Assembly (NCBI GenBank): GCA_024742395.1
Contig: JANSYO010000028.1
Location: forward strand, 1 to 49,935
Source of the DNA: Cytophagales bacterium
GTDB taxonomy: Bacteria; Bacteroidota; Bacteroidia; Cytophagales; Spirosomataceae
DNA: 49,935 bases
Direction of reading: 5' to 3'
The notes beneath the pieces are model-generated. The model did not search any database, was not told where the DNA came from, and was given only the letters and a program-made list of their open reading frames with translations. Position 1 is the first letter of the stretch. Each line of letters begins with the position of its first letter. Of this stretch, positions 40,434 to 47,534 are shown in pieces. The position numbers were made by a program, and so were the translations under genes.

Positions 40434-40757
40434 TTAATTACTCGTTTTAAATAGGCTTTTCCAGTAGCGTTTCAGCCAGTCCTGGTATTGCTGTGTGGCT
40501 CGTGTCCAGGCTTCTTTCGTAGTTTCCGTGTAGCTCGCATTCTCCCCTTCATAAAGAGATCTGATCGTTTCCGGGTCAGTACTTTTCAGGCTGTAGTTAA
40601 AAAGCCGGTAACACATTTTTCCGGGCTGGCCACAGACAGAATCTTGCATAGTGATAATCTGTCCGTCGGCTTCATTTTCCAGCCTGATGTACTGTTTCGT
40701 TTTTTTGTGAACATAGTAGCGTGGCCACTGCAGTTCTTTTTTAATTGCTTGTTCCAT
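40434..40757 (-). CDS. Phage early protein of unknown function
   Basis: 107 residues, rich in aromatic and charged residues (RYYVHKKTKQYIRLENEADG, EAWTRATQQYQDWLKRYWKS). No family recognised. Overlaps the downstream end of the H1-like gene at 40741 by 17 bases, so it is coupled into the replication operon. Confidence 0.65.
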   Translation of the reverse strand: MEQAIKKELQWPRYYVHKKTKQYIRLENEADGQIITMQDSVCGQPGKMCYRLFNYSLKSTDPETIRSLYEGENASYTETTKEAWTRATQQYQDWLKRYWKSLFKTSN

Positions 40758-40953
40758 TCTTCATGATTGTTAAGATTTCTTTTCGGCCGGCACGGGCGGC
40801 CAGTTCTATTTCACGCAGAGTCTTTCGTACTCTTCTTCCGGCAGCTTTATTACCGTTTTGGGCTTTGTGAAGGTCTTTATTAAAGCCTAAGTCCATCGCT
40901 AAATCTGCAGCTCGTTCTGCAGATGTGGGGGTGAGTGAGAGTTGTCTAAGCAT
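40741..40953 (-). CDS. Histone H1-like (Hc1-type) protein
   Basis: 70 residues. A helical N-terminus (AERAADLAMDLGFNKDLHK) precedes the H1-like core AQNGNKAAGRRVRKTLREIE and AARAGRKEILTIMKN. This matches the paralogue at 40228-40401 (NGNK.AG.RVR). Likely a DNA-bending or compacting protein acting with the primase-helicase; a role in packaging or replication is possible. It overlaps the primase-helicase gene by one base. Confidence 0.75.
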   Translation of the reverse strand: MLRQLSLTPTSAERAADLAMDLGFNKDLHKAQNGNKAAGRRVRKTLREIELAARAGRKEILTIMKNGTSN

Positions 40954-43900
40954 TAGTCAAAGGGTAGTTTATCGTCCCAGCTCGGGTGGTGCCGGTTTCG
41001 TATGTGAAGAAATATTCTGCTGGTAAGCTCTGTGATAGAGCCTTCTTTCGGCACGTTTTTCTTAATCAGGCCGTAATTGCTTCGCTTACCACCCTCCATC
41101 CAGCCGTCTACGTCCATGGGGTTAAGCTCGTAGTCATTAAACTCACACCAGGCTATCAGTTTCTTCATAAAACTATGGGAGGTAAGCTTTTGCATGTTTC
41201 CCACTTTCCTGCAGTCTTCATGTGAGGCTATCTTGTCTACCTCTGTGTTAAAGTGATTCTCAAAATAGTTATCAGCCCAGCTCTGGAAGTTCTCACCCAT
41301 CAGGGCCAGGTTGTTCCGCTTCGTGATGTTGGAGAAAGGAGGGTCTATCTTTTCAGCAGTAGCCAGGTAAAACTGCAGGCACTGAATCATGAAGTTGTAA
41401 AAGCGGTTCCATTCCTCAGTATCCCAGTCACGCTTGTCATAAAGCCTGCGGCCTAGTTCGGTAATGGGTGTACGCACCTCATTGTATTGCTCCAGATCCT
41501 CATGAAAGTAATCTGAAAAGACAGAATAAATCTTACGGCCTTTAGAGGAGCCATCCGTGTATTTATCCGCAAAATTGGTATCAATTAAAAACTTACCATA
41601 TTGAGTGTAAGAATAAGTCACCTGCTGTTTCCCTTTCGGGTTAGAAGTTAATGATGATGTAAGTGGCGTAAATAATCTTGGAAAGGGCTGGTAGTGATCC
41701 CAGTCTTCCAGATGTATGAGTTCGGTGTTTTCATCCACACCATCCCATATATGCTCATAGTCTAGCAGCCCCTGCTTACGGCCATCTCTATGAAAGTGCT
41801 TCATAAAGCGGTACAGTGCTTTCGCAATAAGCCCTTTACCGGCACGGCCATTACTGGCAGACTCCTCACTTACTTTATAATCCATCAGGAAAGCAGCCCA
41901 GGGTCTGGCATCATCTTTATGACGGTGTAGCAGGTAGCCTATCACAAACACGCGGTTAATAAAGCACAGCTCCTGTTCAGCACGCTCTTCAGGGGTAAGC
42001 AAGGCACCATCCAGCCTCCAGCGGTATTTCTCGGCGTAAGCTTCTTGTTTCTTTTTATTGCCAAAACTCAGCAGATTGGCAATATCCTCTTCAGCCAGGC
42101 TATTTGCTTTAGCATAATTTTCCCTTTCTTCTTCATTCAGCTTGTAAAAATCCATTCGTTCTTCCAGCTCAGCTTGCCAGTGCAGGCGGCTGGTCCCAAT
42201 CAGAAACTTCATAAAGTCACAGCTTTCCTCACTCAGCTCCAGCTTCCATTCGCCCTCTTCTTTAAAAGCCTTAAAGAATGGAGTGTCCATTTTTTTGAAG
42301 TTGCCCGTCTTAAGCTTGCCTTTACGCTCTGTCTCAATCTTCAGAATCTTATGCTCCCAGAAGTAAACATCATTCACCTTAACAGGCTCCAGGGTGTTTT
42401 TAGTAACCTTATAAACACTGTGAGATCCGTTCGCTTCTTCAAAACAGAAGTATTGAAAATCAGCCCCGTAATACTGAAAATTCGGCTTGAAGTATTCCAG
42501 GTTAGCAAGGCTCTGATCATTCAGGTATGGCGTTTTATAGATTTTGTTTCGCAGATCTTCAGGCATTTGCCTTTCCTTCAGAAAAGAGGTGATGTAATCT
42601 TTGATATCCTGAGCTTCCACTTTTTTCACTATCTGATCTTTGATGTGAATAAATAAGAATCCGTTTTTCTCCTTCGGCTCTTCCAGCCTCCAGAAGCCAT
42701 TCATCTGCAGAAAATTATAACCGCGTACCTGGTTAAACTCATAAATCCATTGTGGCCGGCCAAACCGCATTTTCTGGGTGCCACTTTCATTCATGGCTTT
42801 CATTTCATCCCAGAACTTAAACGGCAATGCCTGGTCTACCAGCTTCTTAAAGTTGTAAGGGCTCCATTTGCGTAGGTAATCGCGTACATCCTTCATCCGT
42901 TTGCCGTTATTTCCGGCATACTTCAGTAGCTCCTGAGGTAAAATAATGGTATGAATATCCAGATACTGGGAGGCAATTTTCAAAGCATTCGCCATGCCAG
43001 TAGCATCCAGATCCTGCAACTGAAGCACCTTGAAAGCGATCTTCCTTAAAGACTTCATTTGGCTGGTTTCCAGATCGTCAGACTCAGAGTTCTTCCAGAC
43101 GGTCCTAAATCCACAGCCTGCTACATTAATTGCATCAGAAAAACCAGAGCATAATATTACTTCAGGAAAACGCTCAGGCAGCTTATCCTTCTCTGCAGCT
43201 GCTTCTGCACTGCCATCTTCAGAAGGCTCAGCCATTTCCATAGCTACATCTGCCTTATTGTTTTTGGCCTTATTTTCATCCAGGTACTTCTTATGCTGTG
43301 CCAGCCCGTGAAGATATCGGTCTGGCTTTTGGCCGGCATACATAAACCGAAGCTTTGTGGCCAGCGGTCTGTAGATCTTCTTAAACTCGGTTTCGTCTAT
43401 CGCATACATCGGGAAAGTCTCCGTAGCCTCCCATACATGAACCTTTGAGCCGTCTTTAGCCACATGCTCATAGCTTATCAGAGCCTTGCATCTGTAGTAG
43501 GTAAAGAGAGCCTTAGCATGCTCATTTCGGGCTTTGTCATCTTTAGCCGTCACACCGTTCCATTGCAGTTCCTTCCAGGTTTTGGTAGAGAATATTAGCC
43601 GGTAATCGCTCTCTTTCAGATCCCTGAATTTCAGGTTCTTAATTTCACCAGGCTGATCATCCGCAGTAGCGGCTCTTGAGCTGTAAGCAGGCTTAGGCTC
43701 TGCAGTTGTGGTGAGCTTATGTCCGTAAAATTTCGCTAATATTTTAAAAGCCTCAGAGCCGTCACAATTCTCATGTTCCATGCAGAGGCTAATGGCAGAC
43801 TTGGCTTTATTTTCACCGCCGCCAAAATCCTTGACCATCCAGTGGCCACTTTCACGGTGTTTAAAAATTCCTGTAGAGGGCGTTTTGTCATCATCCCTGC

Positions 43901-44024
43901 TGGCCACTTTTATTTTTTTCGGCCAGCCGTCAAAACAATCCTGCAGTTCAGGCAGTATTGAAAGGATGTAGCTTTCTCCGCCATCTACAGAAAGTATCTG
44001 GTCAAATGTTAGGTTCTCGGACAT
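40953..44024 (-). CDS. Primase-helicase (Toprim plus D5/SF3-like ATPase)
   Basis: 1,023 residues. The N-terminus (about 1-110) is primase-like without a clear zinc site. Residues about 285-380 form a Toprim domain (EVILCSGFSDAINVAG, LQDLDATGMANALKIA). The C-terminal half is a D5-type ATPase with a modified Walker A (SNGRAGKGLIAKAL at about 735, GKG rather than GKS/T), a following helical domain (RTPITELGRRLYDKRDW, WNRFYNFMIQ) and an arginine-rich end. It should prime and unwind phage DNA. The largest early gene. Confidence 0.85.
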   Translation of the reverse strand: MSENLTFDQILSVDGGESYILSILPELQDCFDGWPKKIKVASRDDDKTPSTGIFKHRESGHWMVKDFGGGENKAKSAISLCMEHENCDGSEAFKILAKFYGHKLTTTAEPKPAYSSRAATADDQPGEIKNLKFRDLKESDYRLIFSTKTWKELQWNGVTAKDDKARNEHAKALFTYYRCKALISYEHVAKDGSKVHVWEATETFPMYAIDETEFKKIYRPLATKLRFMYAGQKPDRYLHGLAQHKKYLDENKAKNNKADVAMEMAEPSEDGSAEAAAEKDKLPERFPEVILCSGFSDAINVAGCGFRTVWKNSESDDLETSQMKSLRKIAFKVLQLQDLDATGMANALKIASQYLDIHTIILPQELLKYAGNNGKRMKDVRDYLRKWSPYNFKKLVDQALPFKFWDEMKAMNESGTQKMRFGRPQWIYEFNQVRGYNFLQMNGFWRLEEPKEKNGFLFIHIKDQIVKKVEAQDIKDYITSFLKERQMPEDLRNKIYKTPYLNDQSLANLEYFKPNFQYYGADFQYFCFEEANGSHSVYKVTKNTLEPVKVNDVYFWEHKILKIETERKGKLKTGNFKKMDTPFFKAFKEEGEWKLELSEESCDFMKFLIGTSRLHWQAELEERMDFYKLNEEERENYAKANSLAEEDIANLLSFGNKKKQEAYAEKYRWRLDGALLTPEERAEQELCFINRVFVIGYLLHRHKDDARPWAAFLMDYKVSEESASNGRAGKGLIAKALYRFMKHFHRDGRKQGLLDYEHIWDGVDENTELIHLEDWDHYQPFPRLFTPLTSSLTSNPKGKQQVTYSYTQYGKFLIDTNFADKYTDGSSKGRKIYSVFSDYFHEDLEQYNEVRTPITELGRRLYDKRDWDTEEWNRFYNFMIQCLQFYLATAEKIDPPFSNITKRNNLALMGENFQSWADNYFENHFNTEVDKIASHEDCRKVGNMQKLTSHSFMKKLIAWCEFNDYELNPMDVDGWMEGGKRSNYGLIKKNVPKEGSITELTSRIFLHIRNRHHPSWDDKLPFD

Positions 44025-44033
44025 GAAATGGGT

Positions 44034-44222
44034 TTAATCTTGCAGTAAGTCTTCTAAACTGACAATCTGATGTGTCAGAGCCTCAGCTTCTCGCTGATCT
44101 AGCTTTTTTTGCTGAAATTTCAGCTGAGCCAATCGGTTTGCCAGCTGGCCTTTATAGTTCGGATGCTCCTCCAGGTTTATCTCCCCGGCTACCACAGCCT
44201 CTATCAGTTCTTTGTCTGTCAT
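44034..44222 (-). CDS. Small early protein
   Basis: 62 residues, charged and helical (ELIEAVVAGEINLEEHPNYK, LKFQQKKLDQREAEALTHQI). It lies just before the primase-helicase gene, with nine bases between. No family; possibly a small helicase-loading or regulatory protein. Confidence 0.6.
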   Translation of the reverse strand: MTDKELIEAVVAGEINLEEHPNYKGQLANRLAQLKFQQKKLDQREAEALTHQIVSLEDLLQD

Positions 44223-44224
44223 GG

Positions 44225-44602
44225 TTAGCGTGGTTTAGCGTAGAGTAATGGAAAAAGCCCGGTATGTTCATCAGATTCTTTCCCAATAATCAGATTGAAA
44301 TTTTCTTCGGCATTATGCCTTTTTGCTATTGTTTTAACCAGAGCTGAATTGTTGAAGATGTAATTCCTCTTACTTGAGTCTGTCCTTGGAACAAAAGCTG
44401 TATTACCCGAAGCTATGCTTATATAGTGCTGATTCTCTTCTTTATCATAGTAAAAAAGAACACCCTGCGAGGGTTTAAAGCCTATTTTATCAGCACCAAT
44501 ACTGTTAATAGTAACAGTACCAGACTTTAGATTTAGACGTACTCTTGGCTCTCCGGAGCGGACCGTTTGACAGTTTTGAGTGTTTAAAATTTCGAGGTTC
44601 AT
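44225..44602 (-). CDS. Early phage protein of unknown function
   Basis: 125 residues, beta-rich (RLNLKSGTVTINSIGADKIG, GVLFYYDKEENQHYISIASG), ending in an Asn/Glu-rich helix. No family recognised. Separated from its neighbours by 2 and 11 bases. Confidence 0.62.
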   Translation of the reverse strand: MNLEILNTQNCQTVRSGEPRVRLNLKSGTVTINSIGADKIGFKPSQGVLFYYDKEENQHYISIASGNTAFVPRTDSSKRNYIFNNSALVKTIAKRHNAEENFNLIIGKESDEHTGLFPLLYAKPR

Positions 44603-44613
44603 ATTAGTATAAG

Positions 44614-45072
44614 TTAAGATATCAACTGAGATTTAATTCTTGAGAGATGCTCATAGGTTTTCGTAAAACAGAGGTCTGCAGTGCCGCCTACAATCACACC
44701 TTTTACATTAGGCAGGCTTTCAAAAAGGCCCTTCATTTCTTCTTTTACAGAATCCACATGCATACTAAGCTCAGCCATTTGTACTAAGCTGACATCAATC
44801 ATCTGTACAATAGCCTCAGCATATTCCGCATGTATTGTCTGATCATATTCAGGGCATGAAGCCTGAGAGCATTGCCCTATACATTGAGCTTTTAATTCTT
44901 CAATCCCGGCCATTACGCCTACATGATCTACTTCGTCAAAATCATCCAGCCTAAGCCCCTTATGGCAATGAAGAATCTTTACCCAATCACAGTTGGCCAG
45001 CAATACTTTCTTTTTTTGTGGAAAAAGAAGCTGCTTAAAGAGAGTGTAGTAACTCAGAAAAGTGTTTTTCAT
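44614..45072 (-). CDS. Early phage protein of unknown function
   Basis: 152 residues. N-terminal basic region (YTLFKQLLFPQKKKVLLAN), cysteine-containing middle (QCIGQCSQASCPEYDQTI), helical C-terminus. Four cysteines and a histidine within 50 residues could bind a metal. Overlaps the next gene by four bases. Confidence 0.6.
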   Translation of the reverse strand: MKNTFLSYYTLFKQLLFPQKKKVLLANCDWVKILHCHKGLRLDDFDEVDHVGVMAGIEELKAQCIGQCSQASCPEYDQTIHAEYAEAIVQMIDVSLVQMAELSMHVDSVKEEMKGLFESLPNVKGVIVGGTADLCFTKTYEHLSRIKSQLIS

Positions 45073-45284
45073 GATTGCTTAAGTTTAGTGAGTGCTTTAT
45101 TATATTCAGTTTTATAAGCTCGGTATTCACGTCTCACGTGAGGCTCAGTTTCCTGATCCTGCAGAACTTCATCGCATTGAAAGATCTCCTCATCCAGGTG
45201 CTTCATTGCTTCCTCTTTCTCAGAGTCATTCAGGGTGCCGGCATGAATAGCCTGCAGTAGCTTACGGGTATCTATTCTGTTCAT
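45069..45284 (-). CDS. Small early protein
   Basis: 71 residues, helical, charged (DTRKLLQAIHAGTLNDSEKE; RREYRAYKTEYNKALTKL). The first half resembles the small helical early protein at 44034. It overlaps the 40-residue gene (45281-45403) by ATGA. Confidence 0.6.
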   Translation of the reverse strand: MNRIDTRKLLQAIHAGTLNDSEKEEAMKHLDEEIFQCDEVLQDQETEPHVRREYRAYKTEYNKALTKLKQS

Positions 45285-45403
45285 AATTTCTCTGGTGGGT
45301 AGATGTCTTGATTCTTTTTATCCTCTACATATTTACATCCCTGAGCTATCAGTAAACTCAGGCCGGCGGCAAGACCGGTCAGTGCTATGGCTATCGCTAT
45401 CAT
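45281..45403 (-). CDS. 40-residue membrane miniprotein
   Basis: 40 residues: one hydrophobic helix rich in Ala, Gly, Ile and Leu (IAIAIALTGLAAGLSLLI), a cysteine at residue 23 and a charged tail. It overlaps the upstream stop and the downstream start by ATGA at both ends, which is strong evidence of real coupled translation. It is shorter than most gene-finding cut-offs. Function unknown. Confidence 0.75.
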   Translation of the reverse strand: MIAIAIALTGLAAGLSLLIAQGCKYVEDKKNQDIYPPEKL

Positions 45404-45660
45404 GATTTTAGTAGGTTTTCCAGCTGTACCACAAATTCGGAGGCCGTCTCTACGGCAGATCTGTTGTTAAGAATATTGGCCATTTTGTTTCGCATCAGAA
45501 TGGCATCTTTAAGGCCCATGGCCTTGTAAAATTCCCGGGCTACTTGAGTTTGCCCACCATTCTTTTCGCAGATATCCCTAAGTCTGGCTTGCCAGTGTGA
45601 CCTTCTGGCAGAGGCTGGGAGATTAGTACTTGCCTTAATAGGTGTTTTTACGTCTTGCAT
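45400..45660 (-). CDS. First early protein, Cro-like regulator candidate
   Basis: 86 residues. The helical segment GGQTQVAREFYKAMGLKDA followed by MANILNNRSAVETASEFVVQ could form a helix-turn-helix. It is the first gene leftward from the switch region, facing the rightward repressor gene, exactly where Cro or CII is normally encoded. The DNA-binding call is inferred. Confidence 0.65.
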   Translation of the reverse strand: MQDVKTPIKASTNLPASARRSHWQARLRDICEKNGGQTQVAREFYKAMGLKDAILMRNKMANILNNRSAVETASEFVVQLENLLKS

Positions 45661-45681
45661 TAATCCTGTGTTTATGCTTTA

Positions 45682-45710
45682 ATTGCATGTGCGTTATTTA
45701 CACATGCAAT
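45682..45710. promoter_or_regulatory. Switch operator 1
   Basis: ATTGCATGTG (45682-45691) and CACATGCAAT (45701-45710) are perfect 10-bp arms separated by 9 bp. It lies between the repressor and the first early gene, in the leftward leader. Confidence 0.65.
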
Positions 45711-45741
45711 ATTATTATACAAAAAGTAAAGTGACAATACA

Positions 45742-45769
45742 ATTGTAATTTAAGATTACAATTTGTAAT
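45742..45769. promoter_or_regulatory. Switch operator 2 (overlapping palindromes)
   Basis: ATTGTAAT (45742-45749) pairs with ATTACAAT (45755-45762), and ATTACA (45755-45760) pairs with TGTAAT (45764-45769). Several ATTACAA half-sites overlap in 28 bp, 12 bases from the repressor start codon. This looks like a repressor autoregulatory operator. Confidence 0.65.
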
Positions 45770-45780
45770 CATTCTTAATA

Positions 45781-46131
45781 ATGACACCGAAGAAGTACAA
45801 AAAGATTTTGGCTGAAATGTTTGAAAATTTGCAGTCGAAAATGGCTTTAGAGTTAGACATAAGCCCTTCGAAAGTTTCGCATTTGATGACTGGACGTCAA
45901 AATCTGCCTGCAGAAAAGATTGGGATATTATTAACTCGATTTAACCTTGACACAAACTGGTTTTTTAACGCTTCAGACGATGAGCCAATTAGACTGCAAT
46001 CCAACGATATTGGTGTAAAAATGAAGGAGAAATATTACAATGTATTAGAAGAGAATGCCGAACTGCTAAGAGAAAAGGCAGAATGGTATCAAAAAAGGGA
46101 CTCGGAAAAAAAATCATCCGAAATTTCCTGA
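45781..46131 (+). CDS. Lysogeny repressor (CI-like, HTH)
   Basis: 116 residues. The N-terminal HTH (LQSKMALELDISPSKVSHLMTGRQNLPAEKIGILLTRF, plus DTNWFFN) is followed by a charged coiled coil (EENAELLREKAEWYQKRDSE). There is no LexA-like peptidase domain, so induction would not use RecA-driven self-cleavage. It faces the early operon and has palindromes upstream. Confidence 0.8.
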   Translation: MTPKKYKKILAEMFENLQSKMALELDISPSKVSHLMTGRQNLPAEKIGILLTRFNLDTNWFFNASDDEPIRLQSNDIGVKMKEKYYNVLEENAELLREKAEWYQKRDSEKKSSEIS

Positions 46132-46209
46132 TTAGACATAATAATTAGACCATGCAAATTCGAGAAGATTATGGGGTGTGTGGTTTTGACAGAAATATTT
46201 TGTGAAAAA

Positions 46210-46554
46210 ATGAAAAAAATTGCGTTTCTGGTAATCAACTTATTATACGGTAGTATAGACGTATGCGGTCAAGCAATCTTAAAGGATACAGATGGCCTTT
46301 ATTCTGTAAGACAGACTAGTATTATACAGCTAAATAAAGAACCTGGTGTTAACATAAAATTCGACAAAGAGGCCAGAACGGCTGGTGGTTTCATCGCAGC
46401 AGGTGGAGCATGCCTTTTAGGTACTGCTATCTACGCATTAGCCGGTGACAAACAGAATAAGAACTACGAAACAATCAAGATGGGAGGGTTTGCGGCAAGC
46501 GGTTTGTTCGTGACAATCGGAGGTCTCACCTTAGCCAAAGCTGGTCAAGATTAG
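46210..46554 (+). CDS. Small secreted or membrane protein next to the repressor
   Basis: 114 residues from ATG 46210 (MKKIAFLV). A signal-peptide-like N-terminus (MKKIAFLVINLLYGSIDVCGQ) and a C-terminal half with two hydrophobic helices (GGFIAAGGACLLGTAIYALAG and GGFAASGLFVTIGGLTLA). It is likely expressed in the lysogen, being downstream of the repressor. Lysogenic conversion or superinfection exclusion are plausible roles. The frame from 46171 adds 13 residues with no signal-peptide logic. Confidence 0.65.
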   Translation: MKKIAFLVINLLYGSIDVCGQAILKDTDGLYSVRQTSIIQLNKEPGVNIKFDKEARTAGGFIAAGGACLLGTAIYALAGDKQNKNYETIKMGGFAASGLFVTIGGLTLAKAGQD

Positions 46555-46617
46555 TCAACAATGCGGCAACATGAAATTTTAAATTACTTATAATCAATAA
46601 TATAATTAACGCTCTCT

Positions 46618-46636
46618 AATCCTGCGGAGGTCACTA
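46618..46636 (+). other. attR, right prophage attachment site
   Basis: AATCCTGCGGAGGTCACTA, identical to attL 1271-1289. It holds the 3' end of the original tRNA-Arg copy, whose 5' part is at 1213-1270. Host DNA resumes after it. Confidence 0.93.
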
Positions 46637-46647
46637 CTAAAAGTGTA

Positions 46648-46678
46648 AGTCCTTGTAAACGTGATGTTTGCAAGGGCT
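46648..46678 (+). terminator. Original tRNA-Arg terminator, displaced by the prophage
   Basis: AGTCCTTGTAAAC and GTTTGCAAGGGCT form a 13-bp stem with two U·G pairs (plus strand only), a 5-nt loop and a run of Ts. It follows the tRNA remnant in attR, so before integration it ended the tRNA transcript. Confidence 0.8.
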
Positions 46679-46892
46679 TTTTTTATGGTGTAACAGTAAG
46701 TGTAACAGTGGGAATGGGCAATTTTCTTGCTGCTATAAAGTTGTTTTCAGGAAGAATTAACCAAATGTCAAATCCAAATTATTTCTTATTAAATTCAGAT
46801 TTGGAGCATTATGACTATTCCATTACCTCTAACATTATACATAAAAAAACGTTTCGGTGTTATTAAGACGCAGCAATTAGGCTATCCTACCC
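46679..46892. other. Intergenic host DNA right of attR
   Basis: No credible gene. GTGTAACAGT occurs twice about 12 bases apart near 46689-46711. The rest is AT-rich and may include the eroded 5' end of the LytTR gene below. Confidence 0.4.
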
Positions 46893-47383
46893 ATGGTCAT
46901 TCTTACAACGGCCTATCCCAATTACGCCTTGGAAGCCGACAAATTTGATATAGTGGATTACCTACCGGAAACTTTTACATTTAACCGATTTTCAAAGTTG
47001 TCAAAAAAGACAGAGAGATGTATCTGCTTAACGGAGCCCTTGCCGAAGAAGCTGACTATTTCTTTATCAAGTTCGAGGGCAAATATGAGAAGATACGTGC
47101 TGATGAAATTCTGTATATCCGGTCGCAACAAAACCATGTGATCATATATGCCAAAATCGGCAAATATATCACGTTGATGTCACTTAAAACCCTAGTAAGA
47201 AAACCTAAAATCAGAACAATTTATGAGGGTGTACAAATCGTACATTATAGCCATCTCTATAGTACAACACTTCGAAAAATTCGAACAGTTGATTGGCCAA
47301 GAAGTGATTCCCATATCAGCCGGGCCAATAAAGATTTTGTAATAGAGAGGCTCTTGGGGGAGCGTTTTTTGGGGAGGGGGTGA
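46893..47383 (+). pseudogene. Decayed LytTR response regulator
   Basis: Two frames are needed to read it. 46893 onward gives the end of a receiver domain (VILTTAYPNYALEADKFDIVDYLPETF). Then the reading shifts in a run of As near 47000 to a LytTR DNA-binding domain (YFFIKFEGKYEKIRADEILYIRSQQNHVIIY ... KYITLMSLKTL). The C-terminal part is eroded. Most of the receiver is missing, so it cannot be a working two-component regulator. Confidence 0.8.
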
Positions 47384-47429
47384 GGAGGATTGATGGGTTT
47401 GAAAAGGTAGTTTAATATTTGTGGGACAT

Positions 47430-47464
47430 CACTAGCAGAGTCTCCAACGTAAACTCTGCTAGTG
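47430..47464. repeat. 12-bp-arm inverted repeat upstream of the caspase gene
   Basis: CACTAGCAGAGT (47430-47441) and ACTCTGCTAGTG (47453-47464) are perfect arms with an 11-nt loop. No U tract follows. A related GCAGAGT...AACTCCGC palindrome is at 49282-49306, so the two bracket the caspase gene. Confidence 0.65.
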
Positions 47465-47534
47465 TGAAGAAACTTGGTGAGAAAAGAAGAAATTAATTCA
47501 TGTAATTATTTATTTTAAGTCATAAGTTTAATTT

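Larger units (their letters stand above)
1271..46636. mobile_element. Complete-looking temperate siphovirus-like prophage (~45.3 kb)
   Basis: Bounded by the 19-bp attL/attR repeat. It contains integrase, repressor, primase-helicase, small and large terminase, portal, capsid protease, major capsid protein, tape measure, tail-tip, fibre, endolysin and holin-like genes. None of these genes is visibly broken. A long tape measure (about 1,090 residues) with no visible contractile-sheath gene suggests a long non-contractile tail. Nearly all lytic genes read right to left; integrase, repressor and two small genes read left to right. Confidence 0.93.

Noticed and set aside
1271-46636. CRISPR array or insertion sequence within the prophage
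   Set aside because: I saw no regularly spaced repeat-spacer unit and no transposase-like gene or terminal inverted repeat pair.
46689-46711. Two GTGTAACAGT repeats right of attR
   Set aside because: Only two copies, 12 bases apart. They could be a remnant of an older element at the tRNA, but nothing supports that.
46893-47383. Programmed frameshift in the LytTR gene
   Set aside because: An A run does lie at the shift, but most of the receiver domain is missing and the C-terminus is eroded, so decay is the simpler explanation.
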